Shown here one piece after another: positions 15,617-23,227 of a stretch of 23,266 nucleotides of DNA. Origin of the DNA: Firmicutes bacterium ZCTH02-B6 (lineage in GTDB: Bacteria > Bacillota > Limnochordia > Limnochordales > ZCTH02-B6). The notes under the pieces were generated by a model, which saw only the letters and a program-made list of their open reading frames with translations, was not told the DNA's origin and made no database searches. How positions within the stretch are numbered: the first letter of the stretch is position 1; each line of letters starts with the position of its first letter. The stretch spans positions 1 through 23,266 of the forward strand of contig LZRQ01000038.1 in NCBI GenBank assembly GCA_002159155.1, given 5' to 3'. The position numbers were made by a program, and so were the translations under genes.

Positions 15617-15766
15617 ATGGGGGGCGACGAGCGCCAGCTGGCGCAACGGGAGCTCGAGGCTCTGCGGGAAAAGGCCGCACGGAGAGACCGCGTCTGGTGG
15701 CGCGCCCTCTGGCTCGTCACCGTAGCGGTCTGCGCGCTTTTGTGGTACATGTTGTTCCGGCGCTGA
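15617..15766 (+). CDS. Small single-pass membrane protein, 49 residues
   Basis: A short frame with ATG 15617 and TGA 15764-15766. GGAGG (15603-15607) precedes the ATG at about 9 nt. The first ~25 residues are highly charged and heptad-like (ERQLAQRELEALREKAARR), which suggests an amphipathic or coiled-coil helix. A Trp-rich transmembrane helix follows (about residues 27-46, WWRALWLVTVAVCALLWY), ending in FRR. The order charged helix, helix in membrane, short basic end fits a tail-anchored small membrane protein. It lies 183 nt after the exporter genes on the same strand and could be an accessory to them. The family is not recognised. Confidence 0.6.
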   Translation: MGGDERQLAQRELEALREKAARRDRVWWRALWLVTVAVCALLWYMLFRR

Positions 15767-15770
15767 GCGT

Positions 15771-15826
15771 GCCCCGGTGATGCGGGGCTCACCGCAGCCC
15801 GCGGCGGCATGGGTATGCCCCCGCCG
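15771..15826 (+). terminator. Two tandem hairpins between the small membrane protein gene and convergent rtcB
   Basis: Hairpin 1 pairs GCCCCG (15771-15776) with CGGGGC (15783-15788) over a 6-nt loop. Hairpin 2 spans 15802-15826 with GGCAT/ATGCC around a GGGT loop, extended by a CGGC/GCCG-type outer stem with a small bulge. They fill the gap between convergent genes, so they may act in both directions. T-runs are short (GGTCTTTGG downstream). Confidence 0.5.
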
Positions 15827-15842
15827 GGTTCGGTCTTTGGTG

Positions 15843-17087
15843 TCAATCTTTGTACGGATCGTACTCGTCGAGGGGCGCCATGGCGACACCGATGGGCTTG
15901 AGCACGTGCAGAATCTCGAAGGTGTCCACGTGGGCGTTGAGCACTTCCTGCAGCTTGCGGTAGACGCCAGGCGCCTCGTCGGGGCCGCCGCCCCGCAGCT
16001 CAATCCCTAGCGCCTTCATTTGCCTCACGACGTCTTCCATGGAGATCAGGCCGCCGAACCGCACGAGCTTGCCCTTCACCCGGCGCACCTTGCCGGCCGC
16101 CTGGGTACGGCTCATGATGCGACCAGCGCCGTGGACGGTGCTGAAGAGGGCGACCCGCGCGACAGGGGAGTCCTTGCCTCGTACGACGACGGAGATGTCC
16201 CCCATGCTGCCGCCGATAAAGCTCATCTGTCCCGGGTGGCACGGTGTGGCCCCCTTGCGGACAACGATGACCTTCTCGCCGTTGTGTTCCTCCTCCCAGG
16301 CGAAGTTGTGGTGATTGTGCACCGACAAGGTCGCCTGCGCGCCCAGGATGCGCAGCACCTGCTCAACGACTACGTCCCGCCCGGCATAAGCGTAGCGCCC
16401 CGCCAGTTGCATGGCCTGGTGGTACGCCTGCCCCAACTCCGTGTCCAGGCGCAAGAGCGTCGGGGGATGGTCCATGGACTCGCCCCCGGCGGGCGCGTCG
16501 AAAGGCTTGCCCTTGGCCAGGTTGAGAAAGCCGGTGGCCGTCTTGTGCCCGAAGCCGCGGGAACCGAAATGCACGGCCACCCACAGATCGCCGGTGGCCG
16601 GTTCCTCAAGCAAGTCGACGTAATGGTTGCCCCCGCCCACCGTGCCCAGCTGCTGGTAGGCCAAGTCCTTGAGGGCGCGCACGCCCGCATGCACGTTCCA
16701 GCGGGGATCCTCAAAAACGGCGTGGTCGATGGGCCGGGGGTTTTTGCGGCCGATTCCGAAGCTGATTTCCTTGAAGACGCGGTCCATCAGCTTTGGCAAA
16801 TCCCGGCGGATGTCAGCGACCTTGAGGTTGGTGCGGACCGCCTTGTTGCCGCAACCGATGTCGAAACCGACCCCCGACGGGGAGGTGAGGCCCCGGTATG
16901 CCACGACGCCGCCGATGGGCATGGAATACCCCTTGTGCGCGTCGGCGCAGAGCACCGCGCCCGCGGTTTCCGGGGGAGCGGCGCAGCGGCGGATTTGCGC
17001 CACTGTGTCCGCGTCCGGATCGCCAAAGACCACGATGCCGTCGGTAATCCGGGGCGGGCGTATGCCCGCGACCGACTTGGTGCTCAT
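15843..17087 (-). CDS. rtcB: RtcB family RNA-splicing ligase
   Basis: A 414-residue GTP- and Mn2+-dependent ligase that joins 2',3'-cyclic phosphate (or 3'-phosphate) and 5'-OH RNA ends, used in tRNA repair or RNA healing. Conserved metal and nucleotide sites are visible: CADAHKGYSMPIGG (47-60), GVGFDIGCG with Cys79, GGGNH (151-155), HFGSRGFGH (173-181), HNHHNF (257-262), VRKGATP (276-282) and HGAGR with the guanylylated His319. The C-terminal EAPGVYRKLQEVL is typical. The frame is open upstream to 17531 but that part is antisense to trmL. ATG 17087 has GGAGGTGG about 7 nt before it and starts the normal N-terminus. No rtcA or archease gene is adjacent. Confidence 0.93.
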   Translation of the reverse strand: MSTKSVAGIRPPRITDGIVVFGDPDADTVAQIRRCAAPPETAGAVLCADAHKGYSMPIGGVVAYRGLTSPSGVGFDIGCGNKAVRTNLKVADIRRDLPKLMDRVFKEISFGIGRKNPRPIDHAVFEDPRWNVHAGVRALKDLAYQQLGTVGGGNHYVDLLEEPATGDLWVAVHFGSRGFGHKTATGFLNLAKGKPFDAPAGGESMDHPPTLLRLDTELGQAYHQAMQLAGRYAYAGRDVVVEQVLRILGAQATLSVHNHHNFAWEEEHNGEKVIVVRKGATPCHPGQMSFIGGSMGDISVVVRGKDSPVARVALFSTVHGAGRIMSRTQAAGKVRRVKGKLVRFGGLISMEDVVRQMKALGIELRGGGPDEAPGVYRKLQEVLNAHVDTFEILHVLKPIGVAMAPLDEYDPYKD

Positions 17088-17107
17088 TGGCGGCCACCTC
17101 CCGCGAC

Positions 17108-17116
17108 ATCTTACCA
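17108..17116 (-). promoter_or_regulatory. Possible extended -10 promoter of rtcB
   Basis: On the minus strand TGG-TAAGAT (17116-17108) matches an extended -10 element (TGn plus 4/6 of TATAAT). No good -35 box lies at 17-18 nt. Transcription would begin about 17101, leaving a very short leader that starts at or just inside the GGGAGG ribosome binding site. Confidence 0.4.
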
Positions 17117-17181
17117 CATTTGCCGCTGTCGGGCGGGCTGGGGGCAGCGCGGCATGCCAGCGTAGGCACCGGTGCGCCCGA

Positions 17182-17210
17182 TTGCATAGCCGGCGACGCG
17201 GCGCTAAAAT
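17182..17210 (+). promoter_or_regulatory. Promoter of trmL placed for a leaderless transcript
   Basis: TTGCAT (17182-17187, 3/6) and TAAAAT (17205-17210, 5/6) are 17 nt apart. The ATG of trmL begins 7 nt after the -10 box, exactly where transcription is expected to start, and no Shine-Dalgarno sequence is present between them. Confidence 0.6.
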
Positions 17211-17216
17211 TGGGCC

Positions 17217-17681
17217 ATGCCTCTTCACATTGTCCTCGTGGAACCCGAAATTGCCGCCAACGCCGGCAACATCGCCCGCACGTGCGCGTGCACGGGGATG
17301 ACCTTGCACTTGGTCCATCCCCTCGGTTTCGCCACCGACGACCGCACTTTGCGGCGGGCGGGGATGGATTACTGGCACCTGCTGCCCATTCACTACCACA
17401 ACTCTTTCGATGAGCTCATGGCCAGCCACCCGGGCGTGCGGCCCATCTTTGTCGCTACCCAGGGCCGACGCCTTTACACCGAGGTGCAGTATCGCCCAGG
17501 AGACTGGCTCGTTTTCGGCAAGGAGAGCCACGGGCTGTCCGATGCCATCCTCGAGAACTACCCCGGCATCATCGTGCGCATCCCCATGCGGCCCGGTCTT
17601 CGCAGTCTCAACCTGGCTACGTCCGTCGGCATCGTGGCCTATGAGGCTCTGCGCCAGATCGGATTTCCGGGGATGGCCTAA
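17217..17681 (+). CDS. trmL: tRNA (cytidine/uridine-34 2'-O)-methyltransferase, TrmL family
   Basis: A 154-residue SPOUT-class methyltransferase, standard length for TrmL, which methylates the ribose of the wobble nucleotide in tRNA-Leu isoacceptors using S-adenosylmethionine. Family motifs: VEPEIAANAGNIARTC (8-23), which binds substrate; LVFGKESHGL near residue 100; and the knot motif IPMRPGLRSLNLATSVGIVAYEALRQ near the C-terminus. ATG 17217 begins the conserved N-terminus directly. It has no ribosome binding site but sits 7 nt after a TAAAAT box, so the mRNA is probably leaderless. It is divergent from rtcB and 77 nt upstream of the mechanosensitive channel gene on the same strand. Confidence 0.93.
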   Translation: MPLHIVLVEPEIAANAGNIARTCACTGMTLHLVHPLGFATDDRTLRRAGMDYWHLLPIHYHNSFDELMASHPGVRPIFVATQGRRLYTEVQYRPGDWLVFGKESHGLSDAILENYPGIIVRIPMRPGLRSLNLATSVGIVAYEALRQIGFPGMA

Positions 17682-17688
17682 CCACGCA

Positions 17689-17758
17689 GTTTCCAGGCTT
17701 TTCGGGGCAGGAACCCTTTCTGGGACGGGGAACCTTGGAAACGTAGGGTGAGGGTTCC
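17689..17758 (+). promoter_or_regulatory. Leader with two competing stem pairings before the MscS gene
   Basis: GTTTCCAGG (17689-17697) can pair with CCTTGGAAAC (17733-17742), with a 1-nt bulge. GGAACCCT (17710-17717) can pair perfectly with AGGGTTCC (17751-17758), which directly abuts the GTG start and covers part of the GGTGAGG ribosome binding site. The two pairings interleave, so they would form a pseudoknot or exclude each other. This may control translation of the channel gene, or be chance in GC-rich sequence. Confidence 0.35.
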
Positions 17759-18901
17759 GTGCTGGACTGGCTAAACAGCGGGCTGCCGGCTCTGTTTACG
17801 GTGGACGGGCTGCTCCGGGTTGGGCGGGTCGTCCTCAGCGTCCTGGTGATTGTCGTCCTCGCTCGGATTGCCATCGGCGTCGGCAACCGGGTGATCGACC
17901 ACATCTTCGTCGCGACCAACGGCCGCACCCGGTTCAACCGGATGGACGAAAAACGGGCCCGCACCATCGCGTCGCTGGTCAAGAGCGTCACCCACTACAC
18001 GGTGTATTTCATCGCCGGTGTCATGGTCCTGGACGGGATCGGCATCAACACCTCGTCGCTCTTGGCGGCGGCCGGGGTGGCCGGTTTGGCCATCGGCTTT
18101 GGGGCGCAAAACCTGGTCAAAGACGTGGTGTCGGGTTTCTTCATCCTTTTTGAAGGACAGTTCCAGGTGGGGGACTACATCACCACCGCCGGCGTCTCGG
18201 GGATCGTGGAGTTTACGGGTTTGCGTACCACCTGGGTGCGGGCGTTCGACGGGTCTGTGCACATCATTCCCAACGGCGAGATGCGCATGGTGACCAACCA
18301 TATGGGGCCCAAGATGCGCGTCATGTTCCAGGTGGCCATCCCCTACGAAGAAGATGTGGACCGCGCTATCGCCGTGCTCCAGGAGAGCTTCGAGGCCATC
18401 AAGGCATCGGGCGAGCTGCCTGACCTGGTCGAAGGCCCGTCCGTGCTGGGCGTGCAGGAACTCAGTGAGCGGGGAGTGGAGCTTCTCATCTGGGCGCAGG
18501 TCAAGACGATGACCCAGTGGGCCATGACCCGGGAGCTGCGCAAGCGGGTCAAGCAGACGCTTGAAGCCCATGGCGTCCGGGTGGCCTTCCCCCGGCGGCT
18601 TGTAGTGTTCGATCAGCCGGGAGCCCAAGGGGTGGCCGCTCGGCCCGGCGCTGTCACGGGGAGCGAGCCCTCAGGCGGTGGGGCCGAGAGCGACGTCCCC
18701 GGAGCGGCCGCCCTTGGCGGGCGGGAGGAGTCCATGGGAGCGGTGCCCGGGCGCGTCCGCACCGTGGCGCCGCCCACTGGGAGGCCGGGGACGCTGGACG
18801 TGCCGCCAGGCGCCATCTCGGCCACCGGAGAGGAGGACGCGGACGACCTCGGACCGGGGCCGGACACGGCGTCCCAACGTGGGACGCAGCCAAAAAGGTG
18901 A
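17759..18901 (+). CDS. Mechanosensitive ion channel family protein, MscS type
   Basis: A 380-residue membrane protein with about three transmembrane helices followed by the MscS core. GLAIGFGAQNLVKDVVSGFF (about 114-133) is the pore-lining helix, followed by the beta domain (EGQFQVGDYI, IIPNGEMRMVTN). Such channels release solutes on hypo-osmotic shock. The folded part ends near residue 288 (FPRRLVVFDQPG); the last ~90 residues are Gly/Pro/Ala/acidic low complexity and unlike the family core. GTG 17759 has GGTGAGG just upstream, partly inside a possible hairpin. It follows trmL by 77 nt and precedes the PspC-domain gene by 15 nt, heading a run of closely packed envelope genes. Confidence 0.9.
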   Translation: MLDWLNSGLPALFTVDGLLRVGRVVLSVLVIVVLARIAIGVGNRVIDHIFVATNGRTRFNRMDEKRARTIASLVKSVTHYTVYFIAGVMVLDGIGINTSSLLAAAGVAGLAIGFGAQNLVKDVVSGFFILFEGQFQVGDYITTAGVSGIVEFTGLRTTWVRAFDGSVHIIPNGEMRMVTNHMGPKMRVMFQVAIPYEEDVDRAIAVLQESFEAIKASGELPDLVEGPSVLGVQELSERGVELLIWAQVKTMTQWAMTRELRKRVKQTLEAHGVRVAFPRRLVVFDQPGAQGVAARPGAVTGSEPSGGGAESDVPGAAALGGREESMGAVPGRVRTVAPPTGRPGTLDVPPGAISATGEEDADDLGPGPDTASQRGTQPKR

Positions 18902-18916
18902 GAGGAGGAGGCGGCA

Positions 18917-19342
18917 TTGGAAAAACGGCTCTACCGGTCGCGCACGGACCGGATTCTCGGCGGCGTCTGCGGCGGCCTGGGCCGGTACTTTGACATCGAC
19001 CCGACCTTGGTGCGCCTGGCGTGGCTGGTGATGTCCCTTTGGGCGGGCGCCGGCGTGCTGCTGTACGTCCTGGCGTGGGTGCTGATCCCACGGGAACCCC
19101 ACGAGGGGTGGTACGATGATGAGATGGGTCCGAGGCGGTCGGGCAACGGCAACGGCAGCGGGCAAGGCCTCGGGCGGCTCCTCGGGTGGCTGCTGGTCAT
19201 CCTCGGTGGCATTGTGTTCCTGCGGATCATCGGCGGGGTGCTGCTGTGGGTGTTTCATCCCGGCGTCTTGGCGGCCCTGCTGCTGATTGCCGCCGGCTTG
19301 TTTCTCCTGGGTAAGCGGGGGCACAATTCGCGGGTCCGATAA
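18917..19342 (+). CDS. PspC-domain membrane protein
   Basis: A 141-residue protein. Residues 1-60 are a PspC domain: KRLYRSRTDRILGGVCGGLGRYFDIDPTLVR, then a transmembrane helix ending VLAWVLIP. PspC proteins sense or buffer envelope stress in the phage-shock response and can also be toxin-blocking membrane proteins. A Gly/Asn-rich linker (about 70-83) leads to two more hydrophobic helices ending in a basic tail (GKRGHNSRVR), resembling the membrane part of LiaF-like proteins. The start is TTG 18917, fixed by AGAGGAGGAGG about 6 nt upstream and by the family N-terminus. It lies 15 nt after mscS and 18 nt before the protease gene. No PspA gene is visible in the window. Confidence 0.88.
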   Translation: MEKRLYRSRTDRILGGVCGGLGRYFDIDPTLVRLAWLVMSLWAGAGVLLYVLAWVLIPREPHEGWYDDEMGPRRSGNGNGSGQGLGRLLGWLLVILGGIVFLRIIGGVLLWVFHPGVLAALLLIAAGLFLLGKRGHNSRVR

Positions 19343-19360
19343 CCCCCGGCTTAGGAACTG

Positions 19361-20512
19361 GTGTGGGGGGTGCCGGCCATCCGCTGGTCAATCGATCTCG
19401 GTCGCTTCGGCGGCATCACCGTTCGCCTACACGTCACGTTCCTTCTCTTCTTAGCCTGGATCGCGATCGCCAACTTCCTGGCTGGGGGTTGGCGCGCGGC
19501 CGCGGGGGCCCTGGCGCTCATCTTAGGCGTCTTTGCGTCGGTCTTATTGCATGAGTTTGGGCACGCACTGGCGGCACGCCGCTACGGGACCCGTACTCCG
19601 GACATCACTCTGTTGCCCATCGGCGGGGTCGCGCGCCTGGAGCGGCTGCCCGAACGACCGGCGGAGGAACTGGTGGTGGCCTTGGCCGGGCCACTGGTCA
19701 ATGTCGTCATCGCCGCCGTCCTCTATGTGGTCCTGCTCGTCTTGGGCCGCACGGAGCCGATGAGCGGGGCGAGCCTTGTGGGCGGCAACCTGGCGGCGCA
19801 ATTGTTGGCCACCAACGTCTGGCTGGTGTTGTTTAACCTCCTGCCCGCGTTTCCCATGGACGGCGGGCGGGTGCTGCGGGCGGCGCTGGCCTCGTGGCTG
19901 GGCCGTTCCAGGGCGACGCAGGTGGCGGCCGCCATCGGCCAGGCGTTTGCTTTCCTCTTTATCTTGGCCGGGTTCTTCTTCAACCCGATGCTCATTTTCA
20001 TTGGACTGTTCATATATCTGGCCGCGGACAGCGAGGCGTCCACCGCTGCGCTGCGGGATCTGGTCGAATCGGTGGCGGTCACCGACGTAATGGTCACTGA
20101 CGTGCGGCCGCTGCACCTCGCAGCGCCGCTGTCCGACGCCGTCGAACTGCTCTTGCGCGGGTCCCAGAAGGAGTTTCCGATCACGGATGGCCTGGGCCGG
20201 GTCGTGGGCGTCCTGTGCCGCGAAGACATGATCCGCGCGTTGCGCACCTACGGTCCCGACGTGCCGGTTTCCCAGGTGATGCAAGCGGACGTGCCGTTGG
20301 TGCTGTGGACCGAGATGCTGCACAACGTGTTCCCCCGCATGATGGCCGGACGGTACCCGGCGTTGCCGGTGGTGGACGCGAGCGGCGCACTGGTGGGCCT
20401 TTTGACCCGCGAAAACTTGGCGGAGGTGCTCATGGTGCACAGCGCGATGACCGACCAGCGCCCGGGGCGCCGACTGGGGGGCCAGTGGGGTGACGGGGGC
20501 CGGTCCATATGA
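19361..20512 (+). CDS. Site-2 protease (M50 family) with two CBS domains
   Basis: A 383-residue intramembrane zinc metalloprotease. The zinc site is HEFGH (His64, Glu65, His68) in a membrane helix, with the third ligand Asp167 in NLLPAFPMDGGRVL. Two CBS domains follow: about 233-290 (VTDVMVTDVRPLHL through VVGVLCREDMIRAL) and about 296-355 (VSQVMQADVPLVLW through LVGLLTRENLAEVL). CBS domains usually bind adenine nucleotides and so may gate proteolysis by energy state. GTG 19361 has AGGA 5 nt upstream; an in-frame GTG at 19370 is a possible alternative. The stop overlaps the start of the next permease gene (ATGA). The substrate, often an anti-sigma factor in this family, is not encoded nearby. 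Confidence 0.93.
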   Translation: MWGVPAIRWSIDLGRFGGITVRLHVTFLLFLAWIAIANFLAGGWRAAAGALALILGVFASVLLHEFGHALAARRYGTRTPDITLLPIGGVARLERLPERPAEELVVALAGPLVNVVIAAVLYVVLLVLGRTEPMSGASLVGGNLAAQLLATNVWLVLFNLLPAFPMDGGRVLRAALASWLGRSRATQVAAAIGQAFAFLFILAGFFFNPMLIFIGLFIYLAADSEASTAALRDLVESVAVTDVMVTDVRPLHLAAPLSDAVELLLRGSQKEFPITDGLGRVVGVLCREDMIRALRTYGPDVPVSQVMQADVPLVLWTEMLHNVFPRMMAGRYPALPVVDASGALVGLLTRENLAEVLMVHSAMTDQRPGRRLGGQWGDGGRSI

Positions 20513-21903
20513 CGGGCACCAACCGGCTAGTCACATGGCTGGGCGTGCTGCGCCTATCCGCGCGTCAGCTGCAGCAGCGGTGGCTCGAGAGCGTGCTCAT
20601 CGTGTTGGGCATCGCGCTGGGCGTCGGCGTCCTGACGGCCAGCCAGAGCTTGGTCACCTTCCAAACCACCGGGATCATCGGGTTATTGGCCCAGGAACTT
20701 CCCGAATTGCGGGCCGTGAGCGTACGGCCTGCCCGGATCGACGTGTCGACCAAGTTTTTCAGCGAAGGGTTGCCCGCGGTGCCGGTGACGCCTAATGTTT
20801 CGACAGAACGGGTTCGGCCCACGCTTGAGGATCTGTTGGCCGTGAGGGAGGAGGTCCCCGGCGTTGCCCTGGTTACCGTCGACGCCGCGATGCGTATCGC
20901 CGAGATCGTGGCCGTCGACGGCGGTTCGCCGCCGGGGCCCGGACGGCCGACGCTGCAGGCGCAAATGGTGACGCCCGACGAGTTTGCGTTCCGGCGCTTG
21001 CGGTTTGTGGGCGGCGCCCCGTTTACTTGGGACGACTTGTTGGCAGGGCGCGCGGTGGTGGTACTGGACGAGGCCGGCGCCAGGCGTCTTTTCCCTGGGC
21101 TGGAGCCCGAAGCCGTCATCGGCCTGACGGTGACCGACGCCTCTGGGACGACGGGAGCGCGGTATCAAATTGTGGGCATCGTTGCCCCGGCGGAGGATGC
21201 GCTGCTGCAGATCGCCATGCAAACGATGCAGGCAGCTCCGGATCTCGTCATGGCCTATGTGCCGGCCACGTCTCGGCCGTGGCGGGGCGAAACCGGTGCG
21301 GCGCCGGATCCGCGCCAGGAAACCTTCGACACCGTCTACTTCACCCCTGAAGACGACGCGATGACGCCCCAGGTGGTCGCGGCGATCGAGGCGTATTTCG
21401 GCCAGAAGTACGGGCTTGGGGCCTTGGAGGTCGTCAACCCGCAGGCCCAGCGCGCTGAGCTGCTCGGGTCGCTGAGGCCAGCGATGCTGGCAATCTTGGC
21501 CTTGGCTGGGTTGGGCCTGCTCATCGCGGCGGTCAACATTCTCAACCTGTTCACCGCGCGGGTGCTCCGGCGGCAGCGCCTCGTTGGGACGAGTATGGCG
21601 CTGGGTGCCAGCAGGCGGCTGCTCTTTTGGCAGATGTCCGGGGAAGCGCTGCTCTTGGGCGTTTCCGGAAGCGCCCTGGGACTGCTGCTGGCGTCGGGGC
21701 TCATTGGGCTGCTGCGGTCGTTTTTGATCGGGCAGCAAGGCGGAGACGGGGTGTTCGCCGAGATCTACGCGGGCTTCCGGCTGGGGCTTGGCGACGCGAT
21801 GGTGGGTCTCGCGGTGGGGATTGTCATCAGTCTTCTCTTTGGCATCTACCCCGCCCTCTTGGGTGCGCGCCAAGATCCTGCGGAAGCGCTCCGTATCGAG
21901 TAA
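20509..21903 (+). CDS. FtsX/MacB-type ABC transporter permease 1
   Basis: A 464-residue permease of the MacB/FtsX type. One N-terminal helix (VLIVLGIALGVGVLTASQSL, about 25-45) is followed by a large extracytoplasmic domain (about 50-320) and three C-terminal helices with the FtsX core (LLIAAVNILNLFTARVLRRQRLVGTSMALGASRR). Such proteins act with a LolD/MacB-like ATPase in mechanotransmission, peptide or lipoprotein handling. No ATPase is encoded in the visible part. ATG 20509 overlaps the protease stop by 4 nt, indicating coupled translation. Arginine and Ala/Leu-rich composition matches its neighbours. Confidence 0.9.
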   Translation: MTGTNRLVTWLGVLRLSARQLQQRWLESVLIVLGIALGVGVLTASQSLVTFQTTGIIGLLAQELPELRAVSVRPARIDVSTKFFSEGLPAVPVTPNVSTERVRPTLEDLLAVREEVPGVALVTVDAAMRIAEIVAVDGGSPPGPGRPTLQAQMVTPDEFAFRRLRFVGGAPFTWDDLLAGRAVVVLDEAGARRLFPGLEPEAVIGLTVTDASGTTGARYQIVGIVAPAEDALLQIAMQTMQAAPDLVMAYVPATSRPWRGETGAAPDPRQETFDTVYFTPEDDAMTPQVVAAIEAYFGQKYGLGALEVVNPQAQRAELLGSLRPAMLAILALAGLGLLIAAVNILNLFTARVLRRQRLVGTSMALGASRRLLFWQMSGEALLLGVSGSALGLLLASGLIGLLRSFLIGQQGGDGVFAEIYAGFRLGLGDAMVGLAVGIVISLLFGIYPALLGARQDPAEALRIE

Positions 21904-21915
21904 GGGTGTCGGAGA

Positions 21916-23214
21916 ATGGGCGCGTTTTGGGTCCGCTTGCGGCGCAATTGGTTCCGCAATCTCCTCGCCATGGGGCAGGTGGCCTTGGCCATCGCCGCCG
22001 TGACGGCGGTGCTGGCGGACGTAGTGCCCTTGGTGCGGGCGGGGTCGGTCCAGGAGCCAACGCGGTTCACCGTCAGCTTTGGGGTGCGCCAGGGGTTTGC
22101 CACCTGGTGGGCGCCCGTCTATACGCCGGACGACGCGGCATGGCTGGAAAACGAGGCGGAGAGCGTCGCCGCGGCCACGTGGTTTAAGTCCGACTTCAGC
22201 AGCGGGATCCGTGTGGGGGAGCAGCGCTACCTGGTCCGGGGGCAGGGACGGGTTGACCTGGGATTTGCTGATGTAATGGGCGTGCGGGTGGTGACAGGCA
22301 GCTACTTCACCGAGGCAGACCTGGCCAGTGACGTGCCGCGGGTGGCGCTCGTTTCCGAACAGTTGGCCAGGACGGTGTTTGGCACGACCAACGTCGTCGG
22401 CCGCACCCTCAATGTGCGGCCGGCGGAGGAAGCCTGGGTGCTGCAGGGGAGCGGGCGGCCTGTGGATGCCGCCGCTGTACTGGCTGCTCCCGGCCTTGAT
22501 GTGGAGATCATCGGGGTGTTCGCCCCCCCGCCCGGCGCGCCGTATCTGGGATTTCCCGGCATGACGCCCATGGAGATCTTGCTGCCCGTGACGGCGGCGG
22601 ACGCGGCGGGCAGCGAGGGAGATCTCATGGTCGTGGCCGAGCCGGGTATGGAACAGATGCTGCCGGAAGAAGTGCGGGCGCTCTTGACCGCTCGTGTCGC
22701 CGGCCGGCCCCCGGCGTCTGAGCCCCTGGAAGGACGCTTGCCCGAAGTGTTGCTCGACGAGGCCATGAGCCTCCAGTCGCTGCGGCAGGCGCAGCTGCAG
22801 AGCAGCCAGCTGCTAGGCGCGATGAGCATGGCGGCCCTGGTGGTGGCGGGCATCGCCATGTTTACCACGACCTTGGCCAACTTGGCCCAACGCACTCGCT
22901 ACATCGGCCTCAGCCGCGCCCTGGGCGCGACCCGGTTGCGGGTGGTGAGGGAGGCCGTGGCCGAGGCGGCGCTGATCGCCGGCTTAGGCGGTCTCGTCGG
23001 CGTCCTGGGCGCATATCCCCTACGGCAAGTCGTCATCGTGCCGTTGACGAGCGGCGGATTGACGCCCGCGTCGGTGGAGGCGGTGGACGTCGTCCTCGTG
23101 GGCGCGGTTGGCGTCGCGCTGGCCATGCTGGTGGGGGCCGTGGCGGCGATTTACCCTGCGTGGACGGTCGCCCGGCTCGTCCCGGCGGAGGCTTGGCGGG
23201 AGGGTCGTTTGTAA
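21916..23214 (+). CDS. FtsX/MacB-type ABC transporter permease 2
   Basis: A 432-residue companion to the preceding permease with the same layout: N-terminal helix (NLLAMGQVALAIAAVTAVLADVV), a large extracytoplasmic domain and three C-terminal helices containing FtsX-type sequence (TLANLAQRTRYIGLSRALGATRLRVVREA). Two permeases in tandem would form a heterodimer. ATG 21916 lies 12 nt after the previous stop, with AAGGGTG about 8 nt upstream. The ATPase partner is not in the window; the hairpin after this gene argues that it is encoded elsewhere, or beyond the edge. Confidence 0.9.
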   Translation: MGAFWVRLRRNWFRNLLAMGQVALAIAAVTAVLADVVPLVRAGSVQEPTRFTVSFGVRQGFATWWAPVYTPDDAAWLENEAESVAAATWFKSDFSSGIRVGEQRYLVRGQGRVDLGFADVMGVRVVTGSYFTEADLASDVPRVALVSEQLARTVFGTTNVVGRTLNVRPAEEAWVLQGSGRPVDAAAVLAAPGLDVEIIGVFAPPPGAPYLGFPGMTPMEILLPVTAADAAGSEGDLMVVAEPGMEQMLPEEVRALLTARVAGRPPASEPLEGRLPEVLLDEAMSLQSLRQAQLQSSQLLGAMSMAALVVAGIAMFTTTLANLAQRTRYIGLSRALGATRLRVVREAVAEAALIAGLGGLVGVLGAYPLRQVVIVPLTSGGLTPASVEAVDVVLVGAVGVALAMLVGAVAAIYPAWTVARLVPAEAWREGRL

Positions 23215-23227
23215 TGACTGGCAGGAC

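Noticed and set aside
17088..17531. Upstream extension of the rtcB frame to 17531
   Set aside because: It is antisense to trmL, whose SPOUT motifs are complete. ATG 17087 with GGAGGTGG matches the family N-terminus.
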